In this document: positions 7,563 through 13,948 of the stretch, one piece after another
Position numbering within the stretch: the stretch's first letter is position 1
Layout: the number at the start of each line of letters is the position of its first letter
NCBI GenBank assembly: GCA_937976325.1
Contig: CALJSD010000099.1
Location: 1 to 27,749 of the forward strand
Direction: 5' to 3'
Source: an uncultured Carnobacterium sp.
GTDB taxonomy: Bacteria > Bacillota > Bacilli > Lactobacillales > Aerococcaceae
Length of the DNA stretch: 27,749 nt
Position numbers and translations under genes: made by a program
The notes under the pieces: model-generated
Seen by the model: the letters and a program-made list of their open reading frames with translations, nothing else
Database searches by the model: none
What the model was told of the DNA's origin: nothing

Positions 7563-8750
7563 ATGAATACAAAGACTATCTGGGAGCAACATGGCTTCTA
7601 CACATTAACACCGATACAAGAAAAGACACAAGAACTCATTAAAGAGGGAACAGACGTTGTAGTTATCTCGCCAACAGGGACTGGGAAGACATTAGCGTAT
7701 GTTGTTCCTATTTTAGAAAGAGTTAAAGCAGACAAAACGTTGCAAGCTTTGATTGTGGCGCCTTCTCAAGAATTAGCTCAACAAATTGGTGCAGTGATTA
7801 GAGAATGGAAGTCATCTGAAATTCGTGTGCAAGTTTTAGCGGGTGGGGCAAACGTAAAACGACAAGTAGAGAAGTTAAAGGAAAAACCAGAAATCGTAGT
7901 AGGAACACCAGGACGATTACTAGAACTTTCTAAGATTCGTAAATTAAAGCTTCACCAAGTAGAAATGCTTGTATTAGACGAGGCAGATTATTTACTCGAT
8001 CCAGAGCAATTGAATAACACGAGAGAACTTGTAAAGAAACTTCCTTCCGAAAGACAAGTGCTATGTTTCTCTGCAACAAAGAATAAAAATTTAGAAGAAG
8101 TCAATAAATGGATTAATATGTTGCCAACTTTTGTCGAAGTGACTGAGGGAAGTGGCGCGAAGTCAAATGTGGTACATGGTTACATCGAGTGCCCAACAAG
8201 AAAACGTGATGAAGTATTAAGAAGGCTTGCATTCTCCGAAAATGCAAACCAAGCATTAGTGTTTGTCAATTCGATTGCAAATGCTGCATTACTCGGCGAG
8301 AAATTGGCGTACCACCAAGTTCCAGTTGCACTTTTATCAAGTGATGCTCATCAAACGGAACGTAAGAAAGCCATCGAGTTATTTAAGAAAGGTCAGATTC
8401 CATTCTTACTTAGCACCGATGTAGCACAACGTGGTTTAGATATTGAAGATTTGCCACTTGTGATTCATTATGATATTGCAGATTCAACAGAACAATATAC
8501 GCATCGTTCTGGACGTACAGGACGTATGGGAAAAGAAGGCTTAGTACTTAGTCTCGTAAATGATCGTGAACTAAGAGACTTGAAAAAGGTTGCTGGGAAA
8601 CATAAACTAGTTCCATTTGAACTTTATGCAGGACAATTAAAACCAGTCACACAACCGAAAAAGAAAGAAGTAAGTTCTAAGAAACCAACTCAGAAACGAA
8701 AGAAGGGGAATAAGAATGGAAATCATCGAGGATTTAAAAAGTCAAATTAG
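7563..8750 (+). CDS. DEAD-box ATP-dependent RNA helicase
   Basis: A 395-residue cytosolic RNA helicase with all DEAD-box motifs: Q motif FYTLTPIQEKT (12-22), Walker A SPTGTGKT (36-43), Ia PSQELAQQ, Ib TPGRLLEL (115-122), II VLDEADYLLD (DEAD at 139-142), III FSAT (169-172), IV ALVFVNS, V STDVAQRGLDI and VI HRSGRTGR. The C-terminal tail after the RecA2 domain is short and Lys/Arg-rich (about 40 residues), a likely RNA-binding extension. The family unwinds short RNA duplexes in ribosome assembly, mRNA decay or cold adaptation; this single-tail short type resembles Bacillus CshB/YfmL, but the ortholog is uncertain. The start at 7563 follows GAAAGGAC and lies downstream of the promoter; a TTG at 7491 would add 24 residues encoded by promoter DNA. 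Its 3' end overlaps the next gene by 35 nt. Confidence 0.92.
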   Translation: MNTKTIWEQHGFYTLTPIQEKTQELIKEGTDVVVISPTGTGKTLAYVVPILERVKADKTLQALIVAPSQELAQQIGAVIREWKSSEIRVQVLAGGANVKRQVEKLKEKPEIVVGTPGRLLELSKIRKLKLHQVEMLVLDEADYLLDPEQLNNTRELVKKLPSERQVLCFSATKNKNLEEVNKWINMLPTFVEVTEGSGAKSNVVHGYIECPTRKRDEVLRRLAFSENANQALVFVNSIANAALLGEKLAYHQVPVALLSSDAHQTERKKAIELFKKGQIPFLLSTDVAQRGLDIEDLPLVIHYDIADSTEQYTHRSGRTGRMGKEGLVLSLVNDRELRDLKKVAGKHKLVPFELYAGQLKPVTQPKKKEVSSKKPTQKRKKGNKNGNHRGFKKSN

Positions 8751-9081
8751 TTTTTTTGGATTCGAAATGACGGTTGCTGATAGCTTAGTGGCTTTGGAAA
8801 AAGGGGAGCATACCTTTGTACTCTATTGGGCTAAAGATGGTTTCGTTCTATTTGAAACTTCAAAAGAAGGTGTATGGAGAGCGAATAGACCAATTGTTAT
8901 CCCTTCAGAACGCATTCAAAAGGTTTCCGTGGAGAAGAAACTTTTAGGAAATCCCAAATTAACATTGCAATATCTTGATAAAGAGGAAACTTATGTCGTA
9001 CCTATGAAATGTGGATTTCATCAAAATCAAAAAGTAGAAGTCAAGAAACTCATGAATACAATAGAAGGATTAAAAGGGTAG
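8716..9081 (+). CDS. Small protein of unknown function, possible PH-like beta domain (121 aa)
   Basis: Not recognised with certainty. The 121-residue product is soluble and rich in alternating hydrophobic strands (TFVLYWAKDGFVLFE, PIVIPSERIQKVSVEKK, LTLQYLDKEETYVVPM) followed by one C-terminal helix. This strand-strand-helix layout resembles a bacterial PH-like domain, an inference from pattern only. The ATG at 8716 has AAGGGGAA immediately upstream and lies inside the last 35 nt of the helicase gene in another frame, so the two are translationally linked. The stop is 4 nt before the RNA methyltransferase start. It is therefore part of the helicase-methyltransferase cluster and may have an RNA-related role, which is guilt by association. 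Confidence 0.8.
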   Translation: MEIIEDLKSQISFFGFEMTVADSLVALEKGEHTFVLYWAKDGFVLFETSKEGVWRANRPIVIPSERIQKVSVEKKLLGNPKLTLQYLDKEETYVVPMKCGFHQNQKVEVKKLMNTIEGLKG

Positions 9082-9085
9082 TTAC

Positions 9086-9856
9086 ATGGATATCATTAGT
9101 TCACCTAAAAACGAAAAAATTAAAGAGCTTGTTAAACTTCAGACTACAAAAGGTCGTAAAAAAGCAGGGATGTATCTTCTTGAAGGAGAGCATCTGGTAG
9201 AAGAAGCGATTAAAGAAAATGTGCCGATTGAATTAATAGTAGTAAGTAGTAATCGTCTTGAAGATTATCAACTTTTACTAAGTCAAACGAACGCACAGCT
9301 TCTAGTTGTATCTCAAGACGCCTTCCAAAAGTTATCAATGACAGAAACTACTCAAGGGATCTTAGCAGTTGTGGAGATAGTTAAACAAGAGGCATTACCT
9401 CAAAACGGTCGTATAATCGTTCTAGATGCTATTCAAGATCCAGGAAACTTAGGAACAATCGTGAGAACAGCTGATGCTGCTGGATTCGATGCGGTCATTT
9501 TAGGAACAGGAACGGTTGATTTATATAATGATAAAGTTCTTCGTTCAATGCAGGGAAGCCATTTCCATATTCCGGTGTTTCAAGCAAATTTACAAGAATA
9601 CTTACCATTTCTTAAATCTAAAGGTGTACAAGTTGCTGTGACGGCATTGCACCGTGATTCAAAGGATTACACTGTTTTACAAGGAGTAACAGATGTAGCT
9701 ATTGTCGTTGGTAATGAAGGACAAGGTGTTTCAAGTGATGTGATTTCCTTAGCGGACGTCGTCATCACAATTCCAATGTTTGGAAAAGCAGAATCACTTA
9801 ACGTAGCTATTGCTTCAGCATTATTGATGTATAAAACGAAAGAAACGAAGGAGTAA
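9086..9856 (+). CDS. TrmH/SpoU-family RNA 2'-O-methyltransferase
   Basis: A 256-residue SPOUT methyltransferase of the TrmH/RlmB/TsnR group, using S-adenosylmethionine to methylate a ribose 2'-OH in rRNA or tRNA. The N-terminal part (about 1-95) is the small L7Ae-like RNA-binding domain with YLLEGEHLVEEAI (30-42). The catalytic knotted domain shows motif 1 DPGNLGTIVRTADAAGFDAV (118-137, with Asn121 and Arg127), motif 2 VVGNEGQGV (207-215) and motif 3 IPMFGKAESLNVAIASALL (229-247). It resembles Bacillus YsgA. The exact target nucleotide cannot be told from sequence; the TsnR-like 23S sites are possible. GGG of AAAAGGGTAG precedes the ATG. It sits 4 nt after the PH-like gene and 3 nt before the small membrane protein gene, in one operon with the helicase. 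Confidence 0.92.
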   Translation: MDIISSPKNEKIKELVKLQTTKGRKKAGMYLLEGEHLVEEAIKENVPIELIVVSSNRLEDYQLLLSQTNAQLLVVSQDAFQKLSMTETTQGILAVVEIVKQEALPQNGRIIVLDAIQDPGNLGTIVRTADAAGFDAVILGTGTVDLYNDKVLRSMQGSHFHIPVFQANLQEYLPFLKSKGVQVAVTALHRDSKDYTVLQGVTDVAIVVGNEGQGVSSDVISLADVVITIPMFGKAESLNVAIASALLMYKTKETKE

Positions 9857-9859
9857 CGA

Positions 9860-10087
9860 ATGGATAACAGACCAAATCCAATGGGGAGAAAACGTCCCAT
9901 TCTTGAAACAGTGAAAAATATGACTATCATCTTTTTTGCATTAAGTGCGATTGCAGCGTTATATAATTTCGCTTTAGCCGCAAGAGTACTAATTATGGCG
10001 GTAGTGATGTTAGTCATCTATATTTCAATGTACTTCTCGAAAAAGAAGAAAACAGATAACGAAGAAAAAGAAACAGAAGAGTCGTAA
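9860..10087 (+). CDS. Small two-helix membrane protein of unknown function (75 aa)
   Basis: Seventy-five residues: a basic N-terminus (RPNPMGRKRP), two hydrophobic helices at about 21-40 and 43-60 separated by a single Arg, and a highly charged Lys/Glu tail. The positive-inside rule suggests that both ends face the cytoplasm. The start, preceded by GAAGGAG, is 3 nt after the methyltransferase stop, so it is the last gene of the helicase cluster. I do not recognise a family. No terminator is visible between it and the tRNA promoter 17 nt downstream, so read-through into the tRNA gene is possible. Confidence 0.75.
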   Translation: MDNRPNPMGRKRPILETVKNMTIIFFALSAIAALYNFALAARVLIMAVVMLVIYISMYFSKKKKTDNEEKETEES

Positions 10088-10104
10088 GAAGGCTGTAAAA
10101 TCAA

Positions 10105-10133
10105 TTGACAGAATGTTCGTCTTTAGGTATACT
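10105..10133 (+). promoter_or_regulatory. Consensus sigma-A promoter for tRNA-Arg
   Basis: Perfect TTGACA (10105-10110), 17-nt spacer and TATACT (10128-10133). Transcription would begin about 5 nt before the mature tRNA 5' end. Confidence 0.85.
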
Positions 10134-10144
10134 AATTTAGTACT

Positions 10145-10218
10145 GTTTCAGTAGCTCAGCAGGATAGAGCATTCGCCTTCTAAGCGAACGGTCGGGGGTT
10201 CGAATCCCTCCTGAAACG
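10145..10218 (+). tRNA. tRNA-Arg (anticodon UCU)
   Basis: A 74-nt cloverleaf. Acceptor GTTTCAG (10145-10151) pairs with CTGAAAC (10211-10217), discriminator G at 10218. D-arm GCTC/GAGC, anticodon stem TTCGC/GCGAA (10172-10176, 10184-10188) with loop CTTCTAA giving anticodon TCT at 10179-10181, a short variable loop, and a T-arm around TTCGAAT (10199-10205). The 3' CCA is not encoded. It reads AGA (and AGG) codons. It is a single tRNA transcribed from its own promoter and ends at the hairpin directly downstream. Confidence 0.97.
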
Positions 10219-10226
10219 CTAGATTG

Positions 10227-10267
10227 AAAAGAGCATTATCGAATTTATTTCGGTAATGCTCTTTTTT
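10227..10267 (+). terminator. Intrinsic terminator after tRNA-Arg
   Basis: A 17-bp stem pairs 10227-10243 with 10249-10265 (AAGAGCATTATCGAA against TTCGGTAATGCTCTT, one G-T pair) around a 5-nt loop, ending in a T run. Confidence 0.9.
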
Positions 10268-10297
10268 GTATTTAATGAAAGTGAAAAAGGCTTTTGA

Positions 10298-10389
10298 TTG
10301 TGAATAATCAGCACCACATTGTGAAAGTTTTCATTCTGTTTCAAAATATTAGTACAGCGAATCGTGCTGTTATAATACATATTTCACAA
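10298..10389 (+). promoter_or_regulatory. Candidate Rex-type operators upstream of pflB
   Basis: The redox sensor Rex binds TTGTGAA-N4-TTCACAA. Here TTGTGAA occurs at 10298-10304 and again at 10319-10325, exactly 21 nt (two helical turns) apart. The second continues into AGTT and TTCATTC (10330-10336), matching 11 of the 14 defined palindrome bases. A right half-site TTCACAA lies at 10383-10389 and another at 10513-10519 in the pflB leader. Rex control of pfl genes is known in Gram-positive bacteria; binding here is inferred. Confidence 0.45.
10368..10376 (+). promoter_or_regulatory. Putative upstream promoter of pflB (extended -10)
   Basis: TGTTATAAT (10368-10376) is a perfect extended -10. 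It lies within an inverted repeat ACAGC...GCTGT (10354-10370) and about 7 nt ahead of a TTCACAA half-site. No good -35 is visible. Confidence 0.5.
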
Positions 10390-10459
10390 CTTTTAAGACC
10401 TTAAAATAGCGATTGTAGCAATATTTAACAAAAACTTTGTATTTTTTTACACTTTAGTA

Positions 10460-10487
10460 TTGCAACTAATTTTTATTGTGTTATAAT
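10460..10487 (+). promoter_or_regulatory. Putative proximal promoter of pflB
   Basis: TTGCAA (10460-10465), 16-nt spacer and TATAAT (10482-10487) with a TGn extension. The -10 is embedded in TTGTGTTATAATA, which overlaps a Rex-like left half-site. The transcript would carry a leader of about 50 nt that contains a TTCACAA half-site and an inverted repeat TAGATA/TATCTA just before the ribosome binding site. Confidence 0.6.
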
Positions 10488-10544
10488 ATTCATGTAGATA
10501 GCTGTTATAAGTTTCACAACCAATTATCTAAGGAGGAAAATTTT

Positions 10545-12773
10545 ATGGAACAATGGAACGGTTTTAAAGGTAAAGTATGGAAAGATGAAATTAATGTCCG
10601 TGACTTTATCCAAGAAAACTACACACTTTATGAAGGAGATGACAGTTTCTTAGCTGGACCTACTGAAGCTACTAAAGCTTTATGGGCACAAGTAATGGAC
10701 TTAAACAAACAAGAACGTGAAGCTGGCGGTGTTTTAGATTTAGACACTAAAGTTGTATCAACAATCACTTCACATGGTCCTGGTTACTTAAACAAAGATT
10801 TAGAAACAGTTGTTGGTTTCCAAACTGAAAAACCATTCAAACGTAGCTTACAACCATTTGGTGGTATCCGTATGAGTGAACAATCAGCTGAAGCTTACGG
10901 ATTCAAGATTGACGAAGAAATTTCTCGTATCTTCCGTGACTGGCGTAAAACTCACAACCAAGGTGTATTCGATGCTTACACTCCAGAAATGCGTGCAGCT
11001 CGTAGATCAGGTGTTATCACTGGTTTACCAGATGCTTACGGACGTGGACGTATCATCGGTGACTACCGTCGTGTAGCTTTATACGGGGTTGATCGTTTAA
11101 TCGCTGAAAAACAAAAAGACTTCGCTAACATTGGCGACGGTACTATGACTGACGATGTAATTCGTTTACGTGAAGAAGTTTCAGAACAATACCGTGCATT
11201 ATTAGAATTAAAAGAATTAGGTAACATCTACGGATTCGATATTTCTAAACCAGCTTCTAACGCTCGCGAAGCTTTCCAATGGTTATACTTAGGTTACTTA
11301 GCAGCTATTAAAGAACAAAATGGTGCGGCTATGTCACTTGGACGTACTTCAACATTCTTAGATATCTATGTACAACGTGACTTAGAAAACGGAACATTAA
11401 CTGAAGAACAAGCACAAGAACTTGTTGACCACTTCGTTATGAAATTACGTTTAGTTAAATTCGCTCGTACACCTGAATACAACGCATTATTCTCAGGAGA
11501 CCCAACTTGGGTAACTGAATCAATCGCCGGTGTTGGTGAAGACGGACGTCCATTAGTAACTAAGAACAGTTTCCGTTTCTTACACACATTAGTAAACTTA
11601 GGACCAGCTCCAGAACCAAACTTAACAGTTCTTTGGTCAACTCGTTTACCAGAAAACTTCAAATTGTTTGCAGCTAAAACTTCTATTAAAACATCTGCAA
11701 TTCAATATGAAAACGATGATGTTATGCGTCCAGAGTGGGGCGACGACTACGGAATTGCTTGCTGTGTATCTGCTATGCGTATCGGTAAACAAATGCAATT
11801 CTTCGGTGCTCGTGCTAACTTAGCGAAAACATTATTATATGCGATCAACGGTGGTATTGATGAAAAATCTAAAGCACAAGTTGGTCCTAAATATCAACCA
11901 ATCACTTCAGAATACTTAGACTATGATGAAGTAATGGAAAAATACAACGACATGATGGAATGGATTTGTGGTTTATACTTAAACACATTAAACATCATCC
12001 ACTACATGCATGATAAATACAGCTACGAAAGAATTGAAATGGCATTACATGACACTGAAATTCTACGTACAATGGCAACTGGTATCGCTGGATTCTCAGT
12101 AGCAGTTGACTCATTATCAGCTATTAAATATGCGAAAGTTAAAACTATTCGTGACGAAGATGGCGTTGTTGTTGACTATGAAGTAGAAGGCGACTTCCCT
12201 AAATATGGTAACAACGATGATCGTGCTGACGAAATCGCTGTTTGGTTATTGAAAGAATTCATGACTAAAGTTAAAAAACATAAAACTTACCGTAATGCTA
12301 AACATACAACTTCTATCCTTACAATTACTTCTAACGTAGTTTATGGTAAGAAGACAGGTAACACTCCTGATGGACGTCGTGCTGGCGAACCATTTGCACC
12401 AGGTGCTAACCCAATGCATGGTCGTGACACACACGGAGCATTAGCTTCATTATCATCAGTTGCTAAAGTACCTTACAAATATGCATTAGATGGTATCTCA
12501 AATACATTCTCAATCATTCCTAAAGCTTTAGGACGTGAATTAGATGTACAAGAAGAAAACTTAGTTTCTATGTTAGATGGTTACGCTTCTAAAGGTGGTC
12601 ACCACTTAAACATCAACGTATTCAACCGTGATACATTATTAGATGCTATGGAACACCCAGAAGAATACCCACAATTAACAATTCGTGTATCTGGTTACGC
12701 AGTTAACTTCATTAAATTAACTCGTGAACAACAATTAGACGTAATCAACCGTACAATGCACGAAAGCATGTAA
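10545..12773 (+). CDS. pflB: Formate C-acetyltransferase (pyruvate formate-lyase)
   Basis: A 742-residue cytosolic glycyl-radical enzyme converting pyruvate and CoA into acetyl-CoA and formate without oxygen. The catalytic Cys pair is Cys406-Cys407 in YGIACCVSAMRIGKQ, followed by MQFFGARANLAK. The radical-bearing residue is Gly717 in IRVSGYAVNF, 25 residues from the C-terminus as in the E. coli enzyme. Other family segments are present (TSHGPGYL, PEPNLTVLWS, KTGNTPDGRRAGEPFAPGANP). A TTG at 10476 would extend the frame, but AGGAGG at 10531-10536 and the homologous beginning MEQWNGF fix the start at 10545. Codon use is strongly biased (Leu mostly TTA, Arg mostly CGT), as expected for a very highly expressed glycolytic gene. 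Its activase gene lies 272 nt downstream on a separate promoter. Confidence 0.98.
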   Translation: MEQWNGFKGKVWKDEINVRDFIQENYTLYEGDDSFLAGPTEATKALWAQVMDLNKQEREAGGVLDLDTKVVSTITSHGPGYLNKDLETVVGFQTEKPFKRSLQPFGGIRMSEQSAEAYGFKIDEEISRIFRDWRKTHNQGVFDAYTPEMRAARRSGVITGLPDAYGRGRIIGDYRRVALYGVDRLIAEKQKDFANIGDGTMTDDVIRLREEVSEQYRALLELKELGNIYGFDISKPASNAREAFQWLYLGYLAAIKEQNGAAMSLGRTSTFLDIYVQRDLENGTLTEEQAQELVDHFVMKLRLVKFARTPEYNALFSGDPTWVTESIAGVGEDGRPLVTKNSFRFLHTLVNLGPAPEPNLTVLWSTRLPENFKLFAAKTSIKTSAIQYENDDVMRPEWGDDYGIACCVSAMRIGKQMQFFGARANLAKTLLYAINGGIDEKSKAQVGPKYQPITSEYLDYDEVMEKYNDMMEWICGLYLNTLNIIHYMHDKYSYERIEMALHDTEILRTMATGIAGFSVAVDSLSAIKYAKVKTIRDEDGVVVDYEVEGDFPKYGNNDDRADEIAVWLLKEFMTKVKKHKTYRNAKHTTSILTITSNVVYGKKTGNTPDGRRAGEPFAPGANPMHGRDTHGALASLSSVAKVPYKYALDGISNTFSIIPKALGRELDVQEENLVSMLDGYASKGGHHLNINVFNRDTLLDAMEHPEEYPQLTIRVSGYAVNFIKLTREQQLDVINRTMHESM

Positions 12774-12780
12774 TCGAAAG

Positions 12781-12810
12781 GTGTGAGGTCGACTGTTCTG
12801 AAATAGACCA
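12781..12810 (+). repeat. Direct repeat copy 1 in the pflB 3' region
   Basis: GTGTGAGGTCGACTGTTC (12781-12798) followed by TGAAATAGACCA. The first 18 nt are identical to copy 2 at 12899; the rest differs by one inserted T and one A/G change. Each copy can form a short stem, GGTC with GACC. Confidence 0.85.
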
Positions 12811-12824
12811 CTGGAGGAAAATTA

Positions 12825-12923
12825 ATGAGGATGCTAAGCATCCGAAGAAATTTTACGAAGTGGAGGTATTTCAAGGAGACCGAACCAGATTACTCTAAGT
12901 GTGAGGTCGACTGTTCGAAGTAG
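12825..12923 (+). CDS. Possible small ORF (32 aa) in the pflB 3' region
   Basis: ATG at 12825, 33 codons to TAG at 12921-12923. GGAGGAAAA at 12813-12821 gives a good ribosome binding site with normal spacing. The predicted peptide starts MRMLSIRRNFTKWRYF, is basic in its first half and ends in KCEVDCSK, the last part being encoded by repeat copy 2. It has no recognised family. The same stretch is also open in another frame that lacks a start codon, and the DNA is purine-rich, so an open frame of this length could arise by chance. Treat this as a candidate only; the hairpins in the same DNA favour an RNA role at least as much. Confidence 0.25.
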   Translation: MRMLSIRRNFTKWRYFKETEPDYSKCEVDCSK

Positions 12924-12927
12924 ACCA
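12899..12927 (+). repeat. Direct repeat copy 2 in the pflB 3' region
   Basis: GTGTGAGGTCGACTGTTC (12899-12916) followed by GAAGTAGACCA. Its stem is better than that of copy 1: GGTC-x-ACT pairs with AGT-x-GACC around a short loop with one G-A mismatch. The distance from copy 1 is 118 nt. Confidence 0.85.
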
Positions 12928-12949
12928 AGCTAGATTGCTGAAATGAAAG

Positions 12950-12984
12950 AAACGGATGGGCAAAATCGTCCATCCGTTTTTTAA
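12950..12984 (+). terminator. Intrinsic terminator of the pflB transcript
   Basis: ACGGATGG (12952-12959) pairs with CCATCCGT (12970-12977) around a 10-nt loop, followed by a T run. Confidence 0.88.
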
Positions 12985-13012
12985 TCGATAAGGTCCAATA
13001 AGGCGCGAATTG

Positions 13013-13021
13013 TGATATAAT
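13013..13021 (+). promoter_or_regulatory. Extended -10 promoter of pflA
   Basis: TGATATAAT (13013-13021), within ATTGTGATATAATAG. This closely resembles the pflB proximal -10 context ATTGTGTTATAATA, including the Rex-like TTGTG. The -35 region is poor. Confidence 0.6.
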
Positions 13022-13048
13022 AGAAGAGAAAAGATAGGAGGAATAATG

Positions 13049-13810
13049 ATGAGTGAACCAGTAACTGGATATATTCATTCTACAGAGAGTTTTGGTTCTG
13101 TAGACGGACCAGGTATCCGTTTTGTAACCTTTATGCAAGGTTGCCGTATGCGTTGTGAATTTTGTCATAACCCAGATACTTGGAATATTGGGGGCGGTCA
13201 TCCGATTACTTCTCAAGAATTACTCGATCAAGCATTGCAATATCGTGCATTCTGGGGACGTAAAGGTGGCGTTACTGTCAGTGGAGGAGAACCTTTATTG
13301 CAAATTGATTTCTTAATTGATTTCTTTAAACGTTGTAAGCAAGCTGGAGTACATACAACATTAGATAGTTGTGGAATGCCATTTACGTATGACGAACCAT
13401 TCTTCTCAAAATTCGAAGAGTTATTAGAGTATACGGATCTTATTTTATTAGATATTAAACATATAGATGATGAACAACATAAGAAATTAACAGGGTGGAC
13501 GAATAAAAACATTCTTCAGTTAGCAGAGTATTTATCCGATAAAGGGCAACCAGTATGGATTCGTCACGTGTTAGTTCCAGAACGTTCAGATTACGATGAA
13601 TATCTCATCCGATTAAGTGAGTTTGTAAGTAAATTGAAAAACGTATTGAAGTTTGAAATTTTACCTTATCATAAATTGGGTGTGTATAAATGGAAGAACT
13701 TAGGAATTCCATATAAATTAGACCATATTGAACCACCAACACAAGAACGTGTGGACAATGCTCGTCGTATTTTAAGAACAGACGAATATAAAGGTTATTT
13801 AAATGCATAA
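13049..13810 (+). CDS. pflA: Pyruvate formate-lyase activating enzyme (radical SAM)
   Basis: A 253-residue radical S-adenosylmethionine enzyme that places the glycyl radical on PflB (Gly717 here). The CxxxCxxC motif binding the 4Fe-4S cluster is CRMRCEFC (Cys32, Cys36, Cys39), preceded by the activase signature SVDGPGIRFVTFMQGC and followed by HNPDTW. The SAM-binding GG motif VSGGEPLLQ and the DSCGMP and LLDIKHI segments are intact, and the length fits the family. Two ATGs stand in tandem; AGGAGG at 13036-13041 is 7 nt from the one at 13049 and 4 nt from the one at 13046, so 13049 is slightly preferred. It has its own extended -10 promoter behind the pflB terminator and its own terminator, so it can be expressed apart from pflB. 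Confidence 0.97.
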   Translation: MSEPVTGYIHSTESFGSVDGPGIRFVTFMQGCRMRCEFCHNPDTWNIGGGHPITSQELLDQALQYRAFWGRKGGVTVSGGEPLLQIDFLIDFFKRCKQAGVHTTLDSCGMPFTYDEPFFSKFEELLEYTDLILLDIKHIDDEQHKKLTGWTNKNILQLAEYLSDKGQPVWIRHVLVPERSDYDEYLIRLSEFVSKLKNVLKFEILPYHKLGVYKWKNLGIPYKLDHIEPPTQERVDNARRILRTDEYKGYLNA

Positions 13811-13812
13811 TG

Positions 13813-13855
13813 AAAGAGCTGTTATAGTTTAAAAGCTATAACAGTTCTTTTTTTC
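13813..13855 (+). terminator. Intrinsic terminator after pflA
   Basis: A stem of about 15 bp (AGAGCTGTTATAG, up to 13827, against CTATAACAGTTCT from 13836) with one G-T pair, an 8-nt loop and a run of seven T. Confidence 0.9.
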
Positions 13856-13884
13856 TAGAAATCTTAGAAAAAATGCATTATCTA

Positions 13885-13918
13885 TTGGTTTTAAGTGACA
13901 ATTATGTTAAAATTGTCA
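13885..13918 (+). promoter_or_regulatory. ppaC promoter with an overlapping palindrome
   Basis: TTGGTT (13885-13890), 17-nt spacer and TAAAAT (13908-13913) with a TGn extension. A perfect inverted repeat, TGACAATT (13896-13903) and AATTGTCA (13911-13918) separated by 7 nt, straddles the -10 and looks like an operator. The palindrome is seen directly; a bound regulator is inferred. Confidence 0.55.
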
Positions 13919-13948
13919 ATGTAAATTTATATAGAGAGAGGCCAAATT

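Larger units (their letters stand above)
12774..12985 (+). other. Structured pflB 3' region, candidate RNA element
   Basis: Between the pflB stop and its terminator lie 175 nt with several self-pairing elements: GGTC/GACC stems in both repeat copies, a perfect GGATGC-TAA-GCATCC hairpin (12829-12843), a GAAAT/ATTTC pairing (12847-12851 with 12868-12872), then the terminator hairpin. Several purine-rich Shine-Dalgarno-like tracts (GGAGG at 12813 and 12862, AAGGAG at 12873) are exposed. I see no match to the ZTP (pfl) riboswitch or any other RNA family I know. It could be a 3'UTR-derived small RNA, a stability element or a dispersed intergenic repeat. Confidence 0.45.

Noticed and set aside
10476..10544. 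TTG extension of pflB
   Set aside because: It overlaps the proximal -10 box; AGGAGG at 10531 and the homologous N-terminus place the start at 10545.
12728..12898. A second open frame (about 56 codons) through the pflB 3' region
   Set aside because: It has no usable start codon in a sensible position and begins inside pflB; its openness reflects purine-rich composition.
12774..13048. ZTP (pfl) riboswitch
   Set aside because: The name and location suggested it, but the conserved ZTP core elements are not visible, and the structured part lies before the pflB terminator, upstream of a separate pflA promoter.
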